Shown one piece after another: positions 62,301 to 64,000 of a stretch of DNA of 64,000 bases. The notes under the pieces were generated by a model. The model was given only the letters and a program-made list of their open reading frames with translations. It did not search any database and was not told the origin of the DNA. A program made the translations under genes and the position numbers. The stretch's first letter is position 1. Every line of letters starts with the position of its first letter. This DNA is from Schizochytrium sp. TIO01 (Eukaryota > Sar > Bigyra > Thraustochytrida > Thraustochytriidae): assembly GCA_004764695.1 (NCBI GenBank), contig SMSO01000014.1:3547148-3611147 (forward strand). Reading direction: 5' to 3'.

Positions 62301-64000
62301 CCTGTTCAATGTTTTTATGCGGCTCTCTCGACGTGTTACTCTTGTGGTTGTCCATATCAGAGGCCTCTTCTTGTGTTTCACGATCTTCCTCCTGGTAATT
62401 CTGAGTTTTTTGTTTTGGGGACTCTAGGTTTGAATCATCATCGTTATACTCCTCGGATTGCGCTTCCATGATGTCCTTGGCAACTTCATCCGTGGAATCA
62501 GGTTTGTGATGTGCTTCTGTTTGTGGAGATAACTTCTCAGATAGAATTTCGACATCAACTGGGTCTACACCATCAACACGATCACCATCATCGAAGACAA
62601 GGTTAATAAATCCATCGCCTCTTACTTGCGAAACATAACCTTCGTAGTATTGAGTCCAGTCAAATAGACGAGCGCGGATACGCGTGCCAATAACAAGGTT
62701 GTGTGGAGGAGAATCATCTTCATTGTCTGATGCCTTCGCAGTACGAGAGACTTCTTCAGATGCTGGAAAGCGTTCTTCGCGTGGGCTATCATTCTCAAAA
62801 TCAGTGCTTGCATAGTCCTCTGAATCATCGCCAGTGTCATGTGTAGAATCAGGGTTGTATCGAGGGGGCTTTGCTGCTTCATTATTTGTGGGAGGTGGGG
62901 CCTCCGCATCTTGAGCATTCTCTTCGAAGGATCGATAGATGCGCTCAACTTCATCATCATCATTTTCTGTAGCCTGCTGGGTTGCTTGATTTGGCGCTGG
63001 CGGTGAAGAAAGAAGCCCATCTGCATCACTGTCGTCAGGATCCTCCAAGGGTGCATTCATGAGCTGAGATAGATCGCCAATAGAAATTTCTTTCTCAAGT
63101 TGGACAGGGAGCTTGCCGGAGGTCATATGCTCACTTAACCTGCGACGTAATTTCTCTAATGGGTCTTTCTCTTGAACATCTTTGGCAGGCGGCTTCCCGC
63201 GGGAAGGATCGTCTTCGGCGTCAGTATGGTCCTCGTCGTCTTCGTAATTGTCCTCATCCTCCTTGCTACCTTCTTCGTCGTTACGTTTCTGCTGTCTACC
63301 TCCCCCACCACTCTCATGACTATAGTCCTTATGTTCTACCTCCGTCGCGGGCATACGGGTCTGTGAAAGCTGCTTTGTAGACATCAACTGAGACGAGTAC
63401 CCTCCAACCTGAAAATCCGAAGAAGACATTTCTAGGGAGTCAGAAAGTTGGTCGTCGTCCTCCAGCATCGCATTCTGCTCAGCCTGAGCGGCTTCTCTCG
63501 CTGCCTGGAGACGTGCTGCAGCTATTTGCTGTTCCCTACGTTCCCGGTCTTCTTTTGCTTGACGTTCCTCTAATTCCTTTTGCCTCTCCCTGGCCAAGTC
63601 CATCTTTACAGACCCTAGCACATCCGCCATGCGTTCATCTGCACTTTGCCTTCGCTTGCGTTCACGTTCCTCCCTTGCTGCCCGCTCCTGTTCTTTGTCC
63701 CTCTTCGGGGTTTTTTTGGACTTCTTCTTTTTCTTGACCTTGTCTTTTTTATTCAAGTCAATGTCAAAGTCGTAAGCTGCATCCCCAGAACCAGCCCTGT
63801 TCTGTTGCCCGTAGTCCCCAAGTGTCGTGCTGACCTGCACAGCTAGCGACGGAGGCTTGATCCCTCTCGCAGCTCCGTACATTCCAAAACTATCCTCTTC
63901 ATCTAGATCTGCATCTTCGTCGTCTTCATGTCCATATTCATACCTTCCGCCACGGCCATAGCCACCCACAAAGCCTTGAACTCCAGCCCCGATCCCAAGT
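59353..64000 (-). CDS. Long coiled-coil protein with Tudor-like domain, CEP162-like, 5' end outside the window
   Basis: At least 1548 codons are open to the right edge of the window with no stop; the first ATG in view is at 63882, so the 5' end is probably missing. The N-terminal third is highly charged and disordered, with a lysine-rich block and a coiled-coil (about 63.4-63.7 kb). Around 62550-62695 a small beta domain of Tudor/Agenet type is seen (IRARLFDWTQYYEGYVSQ and NLVFDDGDRVDGVD). Two proline runs follow. From about 61.65 kb to the stop there are long coiled coils. The C-terminus (IQQQALTRRLNDMENRFLAR and AEIRHFRDELDMLLNAA) resembles the end of CEP162/KIAA1009, a protein that binds axonemal microtubules at the distal centriole and supports transition-zone assembly. 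The CEP162 assignment is tentative; the Tudor-like domain is an extra. Confidence 0.7.
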   Translation of the reverse strand, partial: LGIGAGVQGFVGGYGRGGRYEYGHEDDEDADLDEEDSFGMYGAARGIKPPSLAVQVSTTLGDYGQQNRAGSGDAAYDFDIDLNKKDKVKKKKKSKKTPKRDKEQERAAREERERKRRQSADERMADVLGSVKMDLARERQKELEERQAKEDRERREQQIAAARLQAAREAAQAEQNAMLEDDDQLSDSLEMSSSDFQVGGYSSQLMSTKQLSQTRMPATEVEHKDYSHESGGGGRQQKRNDEEGSKEDEDNYEDDEDHTDAEDDPSRGKPPAKDVQEKDPLEKLRRRLSEHMTSGKLPVQLEKEISIGDLSQLMNAPLEDPDDSDADGLLSSPPAPNQATQQATENDDDEVERIYRSFEENAQDAEAPPPTNNEAAKPPRYNPDSTHDTGDDSEDYASTDFENDSPREERFPASEEVSRTAKASDNEDDSPPHNLVIGTRIRARLFDWTQYYEGYVSQVRGDGFINLVFDDGDRVDGVDPVDVEILSEKLSPQTEAHHKPDSTDEVAKDIMEAQSEEYNDDDSNLESPKQKTQNYQEEDRETQEEASDMDNHKSNTSREPHKNIEQVYTDNAKLAHPTARHSDDVFGEPTIPRPMTPPSPEPEHISDTEQFQARNLGRDMDSLVIDKENESSDQSQTSSTRSVLQDGESEKGSQAGEEHVENHDVLEESNSRADAIKAMFWSPITSSQQLDPPPPPTPPPPPPPLSIAANLSKSEGRNRSSTYDLKSSSVHTRVLRKEQGASRGRDSEKPPRENRRAYSPPPPPPPTGTTQRSSSNRVTQSVGRQQQGNRTQTESVRLRQEVHELQLQLAASEELRLESARELEVTLARERELRTTVDTQKAEIFSLHAELKDINATNAVRASLRTVLRESTDAALPREEVARIEKEMAEQDRLLAGYQKENEKLVARLRDAEAHAEEVRQEMYRANMRIGIDLNSQDTNSAADAKELRKALSADEQVRALQDEIAELKIKHADEKVKFEAALKEAQQQQENASAQKVVQELRKELAEARFEHLSEAKALKDKLAWYVENQQLLEEHAKIIDEQQERIRALESGSPVKRKIGEPDSNGRRIKQSLPADLKRIRSLEKQVKELEEALLKRNPDCIANLILAAGPSESEKETRRELRQQIETLEEELQSKSKTHAARMRSLRQEHERVKLRYERLLEERGDASARSHTQDASGKESSSQMNSGTDGNRASGHHEGVPSSSSTSQEARILQLEQELTRVRDFYRKKIEDLSKKSSTSLRLARREGPINTSTASLHRDLDKLRAAKTALEARVEELEETLSGKGKRASSSLELRLNSLQEENANLKTELKQIHLGKHRNTMSPRIMSHPEEGFASPTRENTTNLEENPEDETSALVALLRESNNRPHSSDTNGENSTSSRKNNTVGLNADNPRFAPDDVVPSEVEAKLLKKVQALETENARVAERWTVALERSEEAVRRLRLANAELEARLTEAQRQLDEPPTPSMIQQQALTRRLNDMENRFLARERELELIVQNVKHRADMDLHSAEARFEAVLAAKNAEIRHFRDELDMLLNAAQDLAT

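Overview
The window is nuclear DNA from a eukaryote. Genes sit on both strands and are widely spaced. Most are intronless; a few have one or two-exon structures with GT-AG introns of roughly 85-360 bp. Recognisable proteins include an RNA polymerase II subunit, a histone acetyltransferase subunit, a spliceosome RING protein and mitochondrial proteins. BBS7, SSNA1 and a CEP162-like protein imply a cell that builds cilia or flagella. UDP-galactopyranose mutase, FAD4/PEDS1-type lipid chemistry, a temptin-like domain and microsatellite-rich intergenic DNA would suit a heterotrophic stramenopile such as a labyrinthulomycete or thraustochytrid. That placement is inference; nothing here fixes the species.

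Layout. 1-2.4 kb: no gene seen. 2.5-7.1 kb: a class III CoA-transferase (+, one intron), a CS-domain protein (-) and a small membrane protein (-). 7.1-15.7 kb: a gene desert full of microsatellites. 15.7-21.1 kb: BBS7 (+), RPB4 (-) and glycine cleavage H protein (-, one intron). 21.1-26.0 kb: no confident gene. 26.0-28.3 kb: a PH-like, serine-rich protein (-). 28.3-32.3 kb: a second repeat-rich desert. 32.3-36.8 kb: a membrane RING-H2 ligase (+) and a UDP-galactopyranose mutase fused to a DUF3431-like domain (-). 40.5-43.7 kb: a four-module redox fusion (+). 44.1-48.4 kb: SSNA1, EAF6 and an acylphosphatase-like secretory protein (all -). 49.2-58.9 kb: an FMRP/FXR-like KH protein (+), RNF113/CWC24 (-), a mitochondrial bacterial-type MutS (+) and an unidentified disordered protein (+). 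59.4 kb to the right edge: a long coiled-coil, CEP162-like protein (-) that runs off the window.

The most unusual locus is 40.5-43.7 kb. One spliced reading frame joins a signal peptide plus temptin-like domain, a FAD4/PEDS1 (TMEM189/CarF)-type lipid desaturase with its histidines intact, a cytochrome b5 domain and a sulfite-oxidase-family molybdenum-cofactor domain. This reads as a possible self-contained electron chain (molybdenum to heme to di-iron) for membrane lipid desaturation. Two other loci deserve attention. One is the FMRP/FXR-like protein, which lacks Tudor domains and has a degenerate second KH loop. The other is the fusion of UDP-galactopyranose mutase with a DUF3431-like putative glycosyltransferase.

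Neighbouring genes do not form an obvious pathway. Three ciliary or centriolar genes lie in the same 64 kb, which may be chance. Functions come from motif recognition by eye; no database search was run. Where the longest open frame began at a non-ATG codon, the first in-frame ATG was chosen as the start.
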